A stretch of DNA of 64,000 nt, taken from assembly GCA_021413675.1 (NCBI GenBank), contig JAIOQA010000233.1:57265-121264 (forward strand). Direction: 5' to 3'. Positions 28,474-37,482 of this stretch are shown one piece after another (position 1 is the stretch's first letter; each line of letters starts with the position of its first letter). The notes below the pieces were generated by a model, which searched no databases, was not told the origin of the DNA, and saw only the letters and a program-made list of their open reading frames with translations. This DNA is from Deltaproteobacteria bacterium (GTDB taxonomy: Bacteria > Myxococcota_A > Polyangia > Haliangiales > Haliangiaceae). Position numbers and translations under genes: made by a program.

Positions 28474-30880
28474 AACCCTCGCCAAGCTGCGCACGTGGTA
28501 CGCCGATCACGCTCGTCCGTTTCTCGAGAACGAAAGCCCGGACCGCCTTCCGGTCCTCGACGCGGCATACGACCGCCTGGTCACGCAGGCCGTGCCCGAG
28601 TTGCCGATCTGCTTCCTCGGCGCAGCCGGAACCGGCAAGAGCACGCTGCTGAATGCGATCGCGGGCGGTCATCTGGCGATCGTGCCGCAGGGTGGCGTTG
28701 GCCCGCTGACCGCACAGGCGACGCTCATCCGGTTCGGCAAGGAGCGGCGCTTCCGCGCCACGTATCTGTCCGCAGGGCGGCTGAACAACTTGCTGGCGGC
28801 GCTGGAGTGGTCGTACATCGCCGAGGTCAAGCGGAACGGCGGCGCTGGGCCCGATGGAGACGGTGATCTTCCGATCGAGGACAGAGACGAACTCGAGGAC
28901 GCGACACCGCCGATCCTGGAAGCTGGCGACGTGTCGCAGCACGACGTCAATTTGCGAGAGAAGATCGAGGGATACGAGCGCCAGGCATGCCTGATGATCC
29001 TCGGCACCCAGTACCCCACGCCTCAGCCTGACCCGCGATACCTGATGGAAGCGTTGCGTGCGAGCCTAGGCCAGAAGCCCCGCTGGGAGGTCGCGGTTCG
29101 CGATGAAGACCGCGAGCGAATCGAGCGAATCAAGCGAGCGCTCGCGTCAGACGCAGCCTTCGAACGGGCGGCCGGCGGGCAGCTGCGGGACTTTCTCGAT
29201 GATCTTCACGTACACGCTGCGGGGCACCTAGCGCCGTTGATCCGGACCCTGGAGGTTTGGTGGGATTCCGAAGTGTTGAGACATGGACTCGTGCTGGTCG
29301 ACCTCCCCGGGGTCGGAGTCGCGAACGACGAGTACCGCCGTGTCACGGCGGAATGGATCCGCAAAGCGCGCGCAGTCGTGCTCGTGGTCGACCGCGCGGG
29401 TGTCACGGAGGCGTCTGCCGACTTGCTCCGGTCGACTGGCTTCTTGAACAGTCTTCTCCACGATGGCCCAGATCCTGACGCAGACGCGGCGACACTCATT
29501 GTCGCTGCGGTCAGACTCGACCTTGTCGCGACTGACGAACGCGTCGCCGATCGCGAGCGCCGCGGCGATGCCGCAAAGCGCTGGAACGAGCATTTCGAAG
29601 ACGTCTGCGGGCGAATGACTGAGGTCATCAGGGGGCAGGTTCGCCAGGAGCTCGACAAGCTCTCAAGCGATGGCGCCGAGTCCACCCGAGCTGCGCGGGA
29701 AGGCGTAGTCCACCGTGTCCTCGATAGCCTGCAGGTCTTCCCGATGACACCGTACGAGTACCGGATGTTCCTTCGCAATGACGAGGACGATCATCCCAAG
29801 ATCCGAACGGCCGAAGAGTCACGCGTACCTCAGTTCGTCCAGTGGCTGGCCTCGATCGGCATCGCGCGCGACAGCAGGCTGCGCGCTCGCGCGGTGGAGC
29901 GCTACAAGGATGCACTGGCGCGCTCGCGGGGCCTGGTCGACATCGTTCTTGAGCAATGGCGTGCCGGAGAGCGCGCAGCCGAGGAGGCCGCACGCCTACG
30001 TGGCGAGCTACTAGTCATTGCAGCACCGCTAGAGAAGCAGATGTACGTCCGGCAAGGACAGTTTCGCGAGCTACTGCGCAACGGAATGCCGCGTGAGATC
30101 AAGCTGCACACCGACAACGCCGCGAACGAAGCGCGCCGGGACATCCTGAAGCACCTGAAGAAGTACGAACACTACCCTTGGGCCACACTGCGCGCGGCCG
30201 TGCGAAAGGGTGGCGCGTTCGTAGGTGCGAGAAAGATCGACCTCCCAAACGAACTCACCCTGCGCTTCGAGGACCCTATCGCTGTCGTCTGGTCGGAGAG
30301 GATCCTTGCGGAGCTTCGCCGGGCGACTCGACAGATCGCGGAAGACTATGCAGATCTGGTTGGCCAGATCGTGAACTGGGCACGCGCGCAAGGTGGGCGT
30401 GTTCGCCCGGCCGTGGTCGAGGCGCTGCACAACGAGCTGAAGGCGCAGTCCAGGGAGGTCGCCGAAGTCGGAAAGGAAGCAATCGCGGAACTCAAGGAGC
30501 GCGTGAAGTCGGAGATCTACGAGTATGTTGAAAGCGAGGTTCGCAAAGGATGTCAGTCATTCGTGAGGCGCAAATCCGACGTTGGCCGCGGGGTTCGCGA
30601 CCGCATGCTCGACTTTCTTCGCGACGACTTAGCTGACGCGATCGTCGACGCCGCCCGGCCCGCCGCGCAGAAGGTGCTCGAGACCAACTTCAAGCGCGTG
30701 GAGAAGGAGATCTCCGAGGCGCTCGCTCGCGTTCAGAATCCGATCCAGCAGGCCGTCGATAGCATCGTCTCGGAACATGAAACTCACGTCCGCCGCAGCG
30801 ATGCGCAGCGACGGGTGCAGGTGCTCGCAAAGGGCAACGCCGTCCTCGAGAGCGCTCCACCTGAACACCCCGAGGCCTAG
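28460..30880 (+). CDS. Dynamin-like GTPase B of a DISARM-embedded pair
   Basis: 806 residues from ATG at 28460, overlapping GTPase A by 14 nt; the long upstream extension of the frame lies inside GTPase A. Motifs: G1 GAAGTGKST at 54-62, IVPQGGVGPLTAQAT as the switch I region, G3 DLPGVGVANDEY near 281, VVLVVDRAGVTEAS, and a G4-like AAVRLD. From about residue 480 onward the protein is long-helical and charged (AEVGKEAIAELKERVKSEIYEY, then ETNFKRVEKEISEALARV), as in the stalk of bacterial dynamin-like proteins. No transmembrane span is evident. Such proteins oligomerise and remodel or tether membranes; a role in aborting infection at the membrane is plausible but inferred. drmD begins 2 nt after the stop. 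Confidence 0.86.
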   Translation: MTLDETLAKLRTWYADHARPFLENESPDRLPVLDAAYDRLVTQAVPELPICFLGAAGTGKSTLLNAIAGGHLAIVPQGGVGPLTAQATLIRFGKERRFRATYLSAGRLNNLLAALEWSYIAEVKRNGGAGPDGDGDLPIEDRDELEDATPPILEAGDVSQHDVNLREKIEGYERQACLMILGTQYPTPQPDPRYLMEALRASLGQKPRWEVAVRDEDRERIERIKRALASDAAFERAAGGQLRDFLDDLHVHAAGHLAPLIRTLEVWWDSEVLRHGLVLVDLPGVGVANDEYRRVTAEWIRKARAVVLVVDRAGVTEASADLLRSTGFLNSLLHDGPDPDADAATLIVAAVRLDLVATDERVADRERRGDAAKRWNEHFEDVCGRMTEVIRGQVRQELDKLSSDGAESTRAAREGVVHRVLDSLQVFPMTPYEYRMFLRNDEDDHPKIRTAEESRVPQFVQWLASIGIARDSRLRARAVERYKDALARSRGLVDIVLEQWRAGERAAEEAARLRGELLVIAAPLEKQMYVRQGQFRELLRNGMPREIKLHTDNAANEARRDILKHLKKYEHYPWATLRAAVRKGGAFVGARKIDLPNELTLRFEDPIAVVWSERILAELRRATRQIAEDYADLVGQIVNWARAQGGRVRPAVVEALHNELKAQSREVAEVGKEAIAELKERVKSEIYEYVESEVRKGCQSFVRRKSDVGRGVRDRMLDFLRDDLADAIVDAARPAAQKVLETNFKRVEKEISEALARVQNPIQQAVDSIVSEHETHVRRSDAQRRVQVLAKGNAVLESAPPEHPEA

Positions 30881-30882
30881 CC

Positions 30883-33624
30883 ATGGCGCAGACGTTCCGT
30901 TCCAGCGATGCATCCCACCCGTGGGTGCTTCTGCGCGAGGTCGATGACTTCGGGCTGCCTGCGTACGACCTAGTGCGCCCCCCCGGACGCTTCTGGTCCG
31001 ATGGCACGTTGATGCCGCCCGTCATGCGGGGGACGGTGGATGCGCAACGGGTCAAGTCAGAGCCACTGCCGACGGAGCTGCTGCGGTCGCTGCCGCCCAA
31101 GGACAACTGGCAGGCGATGACGCGCCGATCACTCCATCGGCTGCGTGCGTGGTTCCTCGTCACCGAGGACCCCCAGGGTCGTCTCGATGCCCAGCCAGTG
31201 GCGACCCTCGCCCACCAGGTCAGCCTCGTCCACCACATCATCCAGGAGCCCCATCTCCAATCCGTGCTGATCGCGGATGAAGTTGGCCTCGGCAAGACCA
31301 TCGAAGCCGCGCTGCTCGTGAAGCATCTCCTGGCCGCACAGCCTGGACTGCGCGTTCTATATCTCGCTCCTGCCCGGCTGGTCTCCAACGTGAGGCGAGA
31401 GCTGGACCGGGTTGGGCTTCGCTTCAGGAGCTGGGTCGCTGGACCAGCCAACGACACCCAGCTCGACGACGCGCTCGTCATCGCGAGCATCCACCGAGCG
31501 GTGGTGGGCGACAACTTCGACGCCTTCCTGAAGAAGTCGCGTTGGGATGTGTTGATCGTCGATGAGTGCCACCACCTGAGCGCCTGGGGACCGAACGGAG
31601 GCTCCTCCGCGCGCAAGTACCGACTCGTGAGCGAGCTCCGAACGAAGCTTCCTCCGAGTGGGCGACTGATCCTGCTCAGTGGCACACCGCACCAGGGTCA
31701 CAACGAGCGCTTTCAGAATGTCCTTCGCCTCCTCTGCCGCCCCGGCGAGGAAGTTCAGGCAGTCGCGGGGCGCGTCATCTTCCGAACAAAGGATGACGTG
31801 CGCGACTGGGAAGGGCGCCCCCTGTTTCCCACGCGGAAGGTCAACCAGCCCATCGTGCTTGAGCTTGGACCCGCTCATCGCGCGTGGTTGGAGTCCATCC
31901 ATCACCTCTTCGCGCCCGAAGCGCCAACGGCGCGCGAATCGAGCCGTCGCGCGGCCGGCTGGCGCTGCGGTCAGGCGATGCAGTGGGCGACCTCCAGCAT
32001 CGAAGCCGGGCTCGGGTACCTCGTGCGACAGGCCATGCGTGCGGGTTGGACGCCGAAGCAACGGGTCCTGGCCGACGCCCTGGCGGCGCTTCGCCCGTAT
32101 CGCTCAGGCGCGCCAGACGAGCCCGTGGGGGCGCTGTTCATGCGCATCGCGCGCGAGCTCCAGGTCCAGGCCGACTCCGGCACGATCGAAGACATCGAGG
32201 GCGATGATGACCAGGAGGACGTTCAGAGCTGGGCGCCTGACGACAAGCTGCTCACACGAGCGCTGGTTGATGGGCTCGCACTCTTGGCAGGCGAACGGGA
32301 TACGAAGTGGGACGCGCTCCGGCCGCTGCTGACCGCGGCCGGGCGCGAGAAGGTGGTCTTGTTCGCTCAGCCCATCGAGACCGTCATGGCGCTCGTTCGC
32401 TACCTCGAGCGCACCGACGGGGCGACACCCGCCCTGATCATCGGCGACCAGTCGGAGGAAGAGCGGCAGGCGCAGGTCGCTGCGTTCTGGCGCCATGATG
32501 GCCCGCAGTTCTTGGTGTCATCTCGCGCAGGTGGCGAAGGCTTGAACCTGCAGGTCGCCCGCCGACTGGTGCACGTTGATGTTCCGTGGAACCCGATGGA
32601 ACTCGAGCAACGCGTCGGCCGCGTGCATCGGTTCATGTCGCGAAAGCAGATCATCATCGACACCCTCGTGGTGAAGGACAGTCGCGAAGCCGACATGTAC
32701 GAAGTCGCCCGGGCGAAGATGCGAGAAGTCGCGAGCGCCCTCGCGCCCGACGACGCCCGCTTCGAAGCGCTCTTTGCGCGCGTCATGTCGGTCGTACCAC
32801 CGAGCGAGCTACAGGGCGTGCTCAGCCAAGGAGCCACCGGTCCACTTTCGCGCGAGCAACGCAGCGCCGTCGGCGAACTCGTCGCCGAGGGCCTGCGGAA
32901 CTGGAGCGCATTCCATCAGCGATACGCCGACAAGAAGCGACAGATCGACGACCTTCCCCCGGGCGAGGCCTCGTGGAACGACCTCGCAGAGTTCGCGGTA
33001 GAGGTGGCCCGTGGAGTTCGCGCAGATCCTCATCGCGCGCTCGCCTTCGAACGGCGCGGCGACGATGTGGTGGCGGCGGAGCTCGAAGCGCAGGCGGTCC
33101 GGATCGGCGACGTCACGTTCGGTGTCGGGGACTACGGCGGGATGCCCGTCGTTGATGCGCAGGACCGGCCGCTTCGCTCCCTCGGGCTCAACACACCGGA
33201 GCTGCAGACCGTCCTTCGAGAAGCAGCCTTCCCCGAGGAATATGCTGGCGCCGCGCAAGTGCGATGGCCGGAGGGTGAGCCTCGGCCAGTGCCAGGTAAG
33301 GCGCCCTTCGCGGTACTGGCTCTCGTGAGGATCCCGATCCGCCTCGTTGACGGTGGCGCACAGGAGCTAGGCCCAGAACTGCGTGTCTGGGCTGGCGGAG
33401 CGCACCCATTGCCCGAGGTCGAGGGCCGCGCGAAGGGCGAGCTCGTTCGCGGATTGCTGGCGGGTACGCTGCGCCGCGAGGCCGAGGATGCGCCCGAGCT
33501 CATCGATGCGCTTCAGGCGACGCTGCATGCTTCGTCGCGGGAGCTACGGACGCCATCTACTTCGGAGCGGACGTACCAGATCCGGGCGGCCGTGTTCCCA
33601 CTCCTTGCAGCGATCGTGACCTGA
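30883..33624 (+). CDS. drmD: DrmD-type SNF2-family helicase
   Basis: 913 residues of the RapA/HepA branch of SNF2 ATPases. Motif I is VLIADEVGLGKTIEAALL near residue 127, Ia VLYLAPARLV, II LIVDECHHLSAWG near 227, III LILLSGTPHQGHNERF, and motifs V and VI FLVSSRAGGEGLNLQVARRLVHVDVPWNPMELEQRVGRVHR. The helicase core takes up about residues 90-590; the C-terminal 300 residues are unassigned. DrmD is the SNF2 subunit that marks class 1 DISARM. Here it stands after the GTPase pair rather than beside a drmMI methyltransferase, which is absent. ATG at 30883 is 2 nt after the GTPase B stop, and the stop overlaps the next ATG (TGATGG). Confidence 0.9.
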   Translation: MAQTFRSSDASHPWVLLREVDDFGLPAYDLVRPPGRFWSDGTLMPPVMRGTVDAQRVKSEPLPTELLRSLPPKDNWQAMTRRSLHRLRAWFLVTEDPQGRLDAQPVATLAHQVSLVHHIIQEPHLQSVLIADEVGLGKTIEAALLVKHLLAAQPGLRVLYLAPARLVSNVRRELDRVGLRFRSWVAGPANDTQLDDALVIASIHRAVVGDNFDAFLKKSRWDVLIVDECHHLSAWGPNGGSSARKYRLVSELRTKLPPSGRLILLSGTPHQGHNERFQNVLRLLCRPGEEVQAVAGRVIFRTKDDVRDWEGRPLFPTRKVNQPIVLELGPAHRAWLESIHHLFAPEAPTARESSRRAAGWRCGQAMQWATSSIEAGLGYLVRQAMRAGWTPKQRVLADALAALRPYRSGAPDEPVGALFMRIARELQVQADSGTIEDIEGDDDQEDVQSWAPDDKLLTRALVDGLALLAGERDTKWDALRPLLTAAGREKVVLFAQPIETVMALVRYLERTDGATPALIIGDQSEEERQAQVAAFWRHDGPQFLVSSRAGGEGLNLQVARRLVHVDVPWNPMELEQRVGRVHRFMSRKQIIIDTLVVKDSREADMYEVARAKMREVASALAPDDARFEALFARVMSVVPPSELQGVLSQGATGPLSREQRSAVGELVAEGLRNWSAFHQRYADKKRQIDDLPPGEASWNDLAEFAVEVARGVRADPHRALAFERRGDDVVAAELEAQAVRIGDVTFGVGDYGGMPVVDAQDRPLRSLGLNTPELQTVLREAAFPEEYAGAAQVRWPEGEPRPVPGKAPFAVLALVRIPIRLVDGGAQELGPELRVWAGGAHPLPEVEGRAKGELVRGLLAGTLRREAEDAPELIDALQATLHASSRELRTPSTSERTYQIRAAVFPLLAAIVT

Positions 33625-34415
33625 TGGATACGTTCATCATCGGAGTCTTGGTTGGCGCATTGCTCGCGTTCGCAGCGGTGCGCGCCCGCGCTCAACTTGG
33701 AGGCATCGGGGGCCTTCTCGAGCGACACGTTCTGGCCACGCCGAGTTCGCCGGGCGATGGGTTGCCAGCCGACGTCGTGAGCGACCTACGTCGACAGACG
33801 CCGGAGTTCGCGCAGCTCATGGACGCCGCGCCTGCCGTCCCAGTGAACTCAGTTCCGGCCACGCTATCGGCGGCGAGCCAGAATGCCCTGGAGCAGGCGT
33901 CATCGACGGACGAGGCGGAGCGCATCGCCGCGCGCTTCATCCCGAACCCGCAGTTGTGCAAGGTGGTGGCGCAACTTGCCCGATGGCGAACTCGCCGAGG
34001 CAACACCGAGAGCCAGTTTCAAAACAGCTTTCGCACCCAGCTCAGGCGCAACGGGTTCATCGACACGCTGTCCGAGAAGGTGCGCATTCCCTGGCAGGGC
34101 GCCGGCGTCGAGCGAATTGCCGTCCCGGACTTCGTTATCGGCGACTATGTGCTCGTGGAGCTCAAGGCGGCACTGACCTCGTCGGCAGAAGTCGATCGCG
34201 CCCTGGGCCAGATGCTCCGGTATCTGCTAGCATGGAAGCGCAAGGGCCCAGCTGTACTCGCCGTGTGTGGCGACGTTCCGCCGGAGATCCGCTGGCTGGT
34301 TCTCACCTATGTAGACACTTGGCGCCAGCATCTTCACCTGCCGGTGATGGTCTTCTTCAAGCAAGGCGACCAGGGTGCCGTCGCGGACGCGGCCGACATG
34401 CCCGCCCACGTGTGA
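33624..34415 (+). CDS. Membrane-anchored PD-(D/E)XK nuclease-like protein
   Basis: 263 residues with an N-terminal hydrophobic span at about 3-20 (TFIIGVLVGALLAFAAV) that reads as a membrane anchor rather than a cleaved signal. A linker rich in Ala, Pro and Ser follows to about 100. The C-terminal domain begins WRTRRGNTESQFQNSFRTQL and carries VPDFVIGDYVLVELKAAL, giving P168-D169 then E179-L-K181, the PD-X(n)-ExK signature of the restriction-endonuclease fold. QMLRYLLAW follows, a position often used by the fold's Q or Y helix. It overlaps the drmD stop and so belongs to the DISARM operon. It is not a standard DISARM subunit. It may cut DNA at the membrane as phage DNA enters; that is inference, since a similar fold also occurs in inactive binding proteins. 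Confidence 0.78.
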   Translation: MDTFIIGVLVGALLAFAAVRARAQLGGIGGLLERHVLATPSSPGDGLPADVVSDLRRQTPEFAQLMDAAPAVPVNSVPATLSAASQNALEQASSTDEAERIAARFIPNPQLCKVVAQLARWRTRRGNTESQFQNSFRTQLRRNGFIDTLSEKVRIPWQGAGVERIAVPDFVIGDYVLVELKAALTSSAEVDRALGQMLRYLLAWKRKGPAVLAVCGDVPPEIRWLVLTYVDTWRQHLHLPVMVFFKQGDQGAVADAADMPAHV

Positions 34416-34492
34416 GCATCGGACATTCAGGAGTTCCGAGGGCGCTCGCCCGCGTCCATCCAACCGCGTAGAGTAAGAAGCGCAGACCGCTG

Positions 34493-36211
34493 GTGAAGAA
34501 GGGGGGACTCTTGGCTACTCGCACGTCTGACTCGCATCCGATCCGCGTGGATTGGTTCGAACAAGCGTTTCCTGGACGACTGGGGATGACCCTGGCCCCA
34601 GGCACCAAAGATCATAGCAGCAAAGGCTTCCAGTGGGACCGGGACGTCGAGAAGGATCTCGACACTCTCGGCGCGGGGACACCGCCAGCTCACATGCTCG
34701 TATGCTTGCTTGAGCACAGTGAATTCGAGCGATACGGGATCCATGGACTGGAAGCAGGCGCCAGGGCGCGCGGCATCGAGTACATGCAGTTTCCGATCCC
34801 CGACATGGGGGCGCCCGCTTCCGTTGAGGGAACCATCGCGCTTGTCGGCGCGATCGTCGAGAGGCTACACTCGGGCAAGAACGTTGTAGTGCACTGCCGC
34901 GGGGGAATTGGACGCACTGGAACGATCGTTGGCTGCGTGCTCGCCCAGGAGGGCCTGGGCGTCGATGCGGCGTTCCAGCTGATGCAGACCGTTCGCGGCG
35001 AGCGCGACATGCCGCAGACCGCTGCGCAGCGAGACTTCGTCCGGGCGTACGCACGCCGCGCGGCAGGGCGGCCAGCGGCCGGCCCGGTGAACGCGCGTGC
35101 CTCCACTGCGCCACCACCTCAGTCGCCGGATCTGCTTGAGCTGCTCCTGCGTGGCGGTGAAGGCGACATCGCGTCCGCGAACGCTCGCGCCCAGCGCAAG
35201 CCTGTACATGGAGCACGTCAACTGGTGGCCCAGGCAGAAGCCGCGATAGCTGCCAACCCGAGCCTGTTGGCGTTCGATGAGACCGAATACGCAACGCTGA
35301 GCGTCGCCGGGCGTGTGTTCTCGGCAGGCCGATTCGCCGTCCAGACCATCGGTCAACTGAGGCGCGCGGTGAGACTCGATGGCCCCGGGCGGGTCACAGT
35401 CTCCGCGCTGTCAGGTCGCGGTGCGGCGGTGGACATCGGCGCGCTCCAGGCGAGCGCGTCCAGCGGCACCATCTTCCAGGCGGCGTCACAGTTCAACTGT
35501 CTCGAGGCGCCGGGACCTTCCCTGACCAAGGTCTCCCACTACTTCGACGATTCCACCCAGGGTCCTCGCGCCTCCATCTCTGCCTTCCCGGGGACACTCC
35601 TCCGCCACTACGCAGCCCCGGGCGAGCACGGGGCCCGCTTCGTGCAAACCGCCGGAACGCAGGTGAACCTACTCGCTCGTGCGTTACCGGCGAAGGTTGG
35701 CCGCGTCGAGTGCGGATATCTGATGACACAGAACATCCGCGACCTCGGCGCCGCAGCGAACGCCCTGGAAGACGCGTTCGAAGACATCGCCGTGGGCGTT
35801 CATGATGGCGTTCAGGTCGTCTTCGGCAACAACTGGGACGGAGCGGTCGACGGCGCGCCGCGCATCGCCCAGGTATTCACCTCCGCGTTCGCCGCCAGCT
35901 ACAGCCATCGGAGCGGAAGCCCGGACGAGATCAGCGGCCTTTGTCGACCAATCTTACGCGCGGCGTACCTGGGGACGCTTCTAGCCGCAGTCAGTGTGGG
36001 CAGGCCACGGGTCTTGCTGACGCTGATCGGCGGCGGGGCCTTTGGCAACCCAGCCGATGTGATCTGGGAAAGCGTGTTCTGGGCGGCGGACGAGGCAGCG
36101 AAGTCCGGCGCGACACTTCAGGTCGTCGTAAATGCGCACATGTCAGGCGTCCCAGACTTCGCCAAGGCGGAGTGCCGCAACCGGGGAGGAAGAGCAGTCG
36201 TGGTTGACTAG
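34493..36211 (+). CDS. Dual-specificity phosphatase fused to a macrodomain/PARG-like module
   Basis: 572 residues from GTG at 34493. TTG at 34511 has the better site, GGGGGGA 4 nt upstream, and would give 566 residues starting MATRTSDSH. Residues about 40-190 are a cysteine phosphatase of dual-specificity type: general acid D104 in PIPDMG, P-loop HCRGGIGRTG with C135 and R141. A Pro/Ala linker leads to residues about 240-572, which carry IFQAASQFNCLE, DSTQGPRASISAFPGTLLRHY and LLTLIGGGAFGNPADVIWESVFWA. The last motif resembles the ADP-ribose-binding loop of macrodomain and PARG proteins. The gene follows the nuclease by 77 nt and converges on the C5 methyltransferase. It may remove phosphate and ADP-ribose groups; substrates are unknown. 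The phosphatase call is firm; the macrodomain call is inference from motifs. Confidence 0.82.
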   Translation: MKKGGLLATRTSDSHPIRVDWFEQAFPGRLGMTLAPGTKDHSSKGFQWDRDVEKDLDTLGAGTPPAHMLVCLLEHSEFERYGIHGLEAGARARGIEYMQFPIPDMGAPASVEGTIALVGAIVERLHSGKNVVVHCRGGIGRTGTIVGCVLAQEGLGVDAAFQLMQTVRGERDMPQTAAQRDFVRAYARRAAGRPAAGPVNARASTAPPPQSPDLLELLLRGGEGDIASANARAQRKPVHGARQLVAQAEAAIAANPSLLAFDETEYATLSVAGRVFSAGRFAVQTIGQLRRAVRLDGPGRVTVSALSGRGAAVDIGALQASASSGTIFQAASQFNCLEAPGPSLTKVSHYFDDSTQGPRASISAFPGTLLRHYAAPGEHGARFVQTAGTQVNLLARALPAKVGRVECGYLMTQNIRDLGAAANALEDAFEDIAVGVHDGVQVVFGNNWDGAVDGAPRIAQVFTSAFAASYSHRSGSPDEISGLCRPILRAAYLGTLLAAVSVGRPRVLLTLIGGGAFGNPADVIWESVFWAADEAAKSGATLQVVVNAHMSGVPDFAKAECRNRGGRAVVVD

Positions 36212-36246
36212 CCAGCGCCCGCCGCATTCCTCAGAGTCCGAGGTCG

Positions 36247-37482
36247 CTACTGCGCGCCACGAAGCGCAGCGGAGTTTCCTTGCCCACGCCCCGGATGGGC
36301 GGCGTGATCTCCGCGTAGCGCCCAGTACTTGCGCGGCACAGGTGCGGGTTCCTCAGCCGCCGGAGGCGGGATGCATACCACAGGGAGTAGCTTCAGCGGA
36401 CCACGAGGAAGACGGAGGCCAAGCAGCTGCGTTCGGATCGCGCGTGCGAACACCTCCGCGAGTAGCGATGGCACCGCGTTTCCGACTTGCTTCTGGACTA
36501 CATTCCGGCTGCCCACGATGCGGACGTTGTCCGGGAACGTCTGCAGGCGGCAGAGCTCCCGCATCGACAAGTGCCGATTGTCCCAATGGAATGGGCCACT
36601 GGCCGGTCCGGGCTGCGCCTGGATCGTCCACGATGGCTGCGTCTTGGCGAGTTTGAGGAGGAAGGACCAATACCGCCGCCGCCATCCGAAGAGCGGCATT
36701 CCGCCCATCCGCGACGTATGCCAGAGGTAGTTGTTCCCCTCCGGGATCGAAGGCAGCAGCTCCGCCCAACGGCCGCCAAGAGCGAGATCCTCGTCGGATC
36801 CGATCGCAAGGTCGCCGATGGCATCCCATGCGGTTCGCCGCGGCGCCACGTTACCGAGCAAGCTGAGCTGGGCCTCCCCGTGCGTCGGCGCCGGAAATGT
36901 GAATCGCGTCCCGTCACGTGCCCCGAGGATCAAGAGCCGCTTCCGCAACTGTGGCACACCATAGTCCGCCGCATTGACGACTTGAACGACTGGGCGATAC
37001 TTCGTTCGGGCGCGCCGATTGATGCCTTCGATTGCGTCGAGGAACATCTTGAGACCTTCGTCTTTTCCTCGGTAGGCGAGCCCCTCGACGTTCTCGAGCA
37101 AGAATGCGTGGGGCCGCACGTCCTCCAAAACGCGCAGATAGGCGCCAAGCGTATTCGCTCGAGGATCGAGTAGCCGGAGCGCGTCGCCTCGTGACCAGTA
37201 GCCTGCCTTCGAGAAGGGTTGGCAAGGCGGCCCGCCGATCAGGACCGATGCTTCCCCCTTCCGCAGCCTCGCCGTCTCGAGCAACTCGTCGGATGGCACC
37301 GCAAAGATGTCCCGCTCGACCACCGGCCACCTTCGATTCGCGCGTAGCGTGATGCAGCACGCTCGATCCATCTCGACGGCGACCGCAGTCTGGAAGCCGG
37401 CGGCTTCGAAGCCGTAGTCGAGGCCACCCGCGCCGGAGAACAGGCTGATCACCGTCGGCTTGGCCATGGACGCGCGGAGCAT
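36247..37482 (-). CDS. drmMII: C5-cytosine DNA methyltransferase, DrmMII type
   Basis: 411 residues from ATG at 37482, which has GGGGGA 4 nt upstream; ATG at 37467 (MAKPTVISLF) is the alternative and matches the usual family start. C5 methyltransferase motifs are complete: I VISLFSGAGGLDYGFEAAGF, IV GGPPCQPFSKAGYW with the catalytic Cys, VI FLLENVEGL, VIII VPQLRKRLLILG, and X KQVGNAVPSLLAEVFARAI. Target recognition lies between VIII and the ELCRLQTFPDN block. This is the modification enzyme type of class 2 DISARM, which marks host DNA as self. It is convergent with the phosphatase gene (35-nt gap), so it is transcribed separately from the restriction operon. The last 50 residues are Pro- and charge-rich and look disordered. 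It could also be a stand-alone Dcm-family enzyme, but location favours DISARM. Confidence 0.92.
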   Translation of the reverse strand: MLRASMAKPTVISLFSGAGGLDYGFEAAGFQTAVAVEMDRACCITLRANRRWPVVERDIFAVPSDELLETARLRKGEASVLIGGPPCQPFSKAGYWSRGDALRLLDPRANTLGAYLRVLEDVRPHAFLLENVEGLAYRGKDEGLKMFLDAIEGINRRARTKYRPVVQVVNAADYGVPQLRKRLLILGARDGTRFTFPAPTHGEAQLSLLGNVAPRRTAWDAIGDLAIGSDEDLALGGRWAELLPSIPEGNNYLWHTSRMGGMPLFGWRRRYWSFLLKLAKTQPSWTIQAQPGPASGPFHWDNRHLSMRELCRLQTFPDNVRIVGSRNVVQKQVGNAVPSLLAEVFARAIRTQLLGLRLPRGPLKLLPVVCIPPPAAEEPAPVPRKYWALRGDHAAHPGRGQGNSAALRGAQ

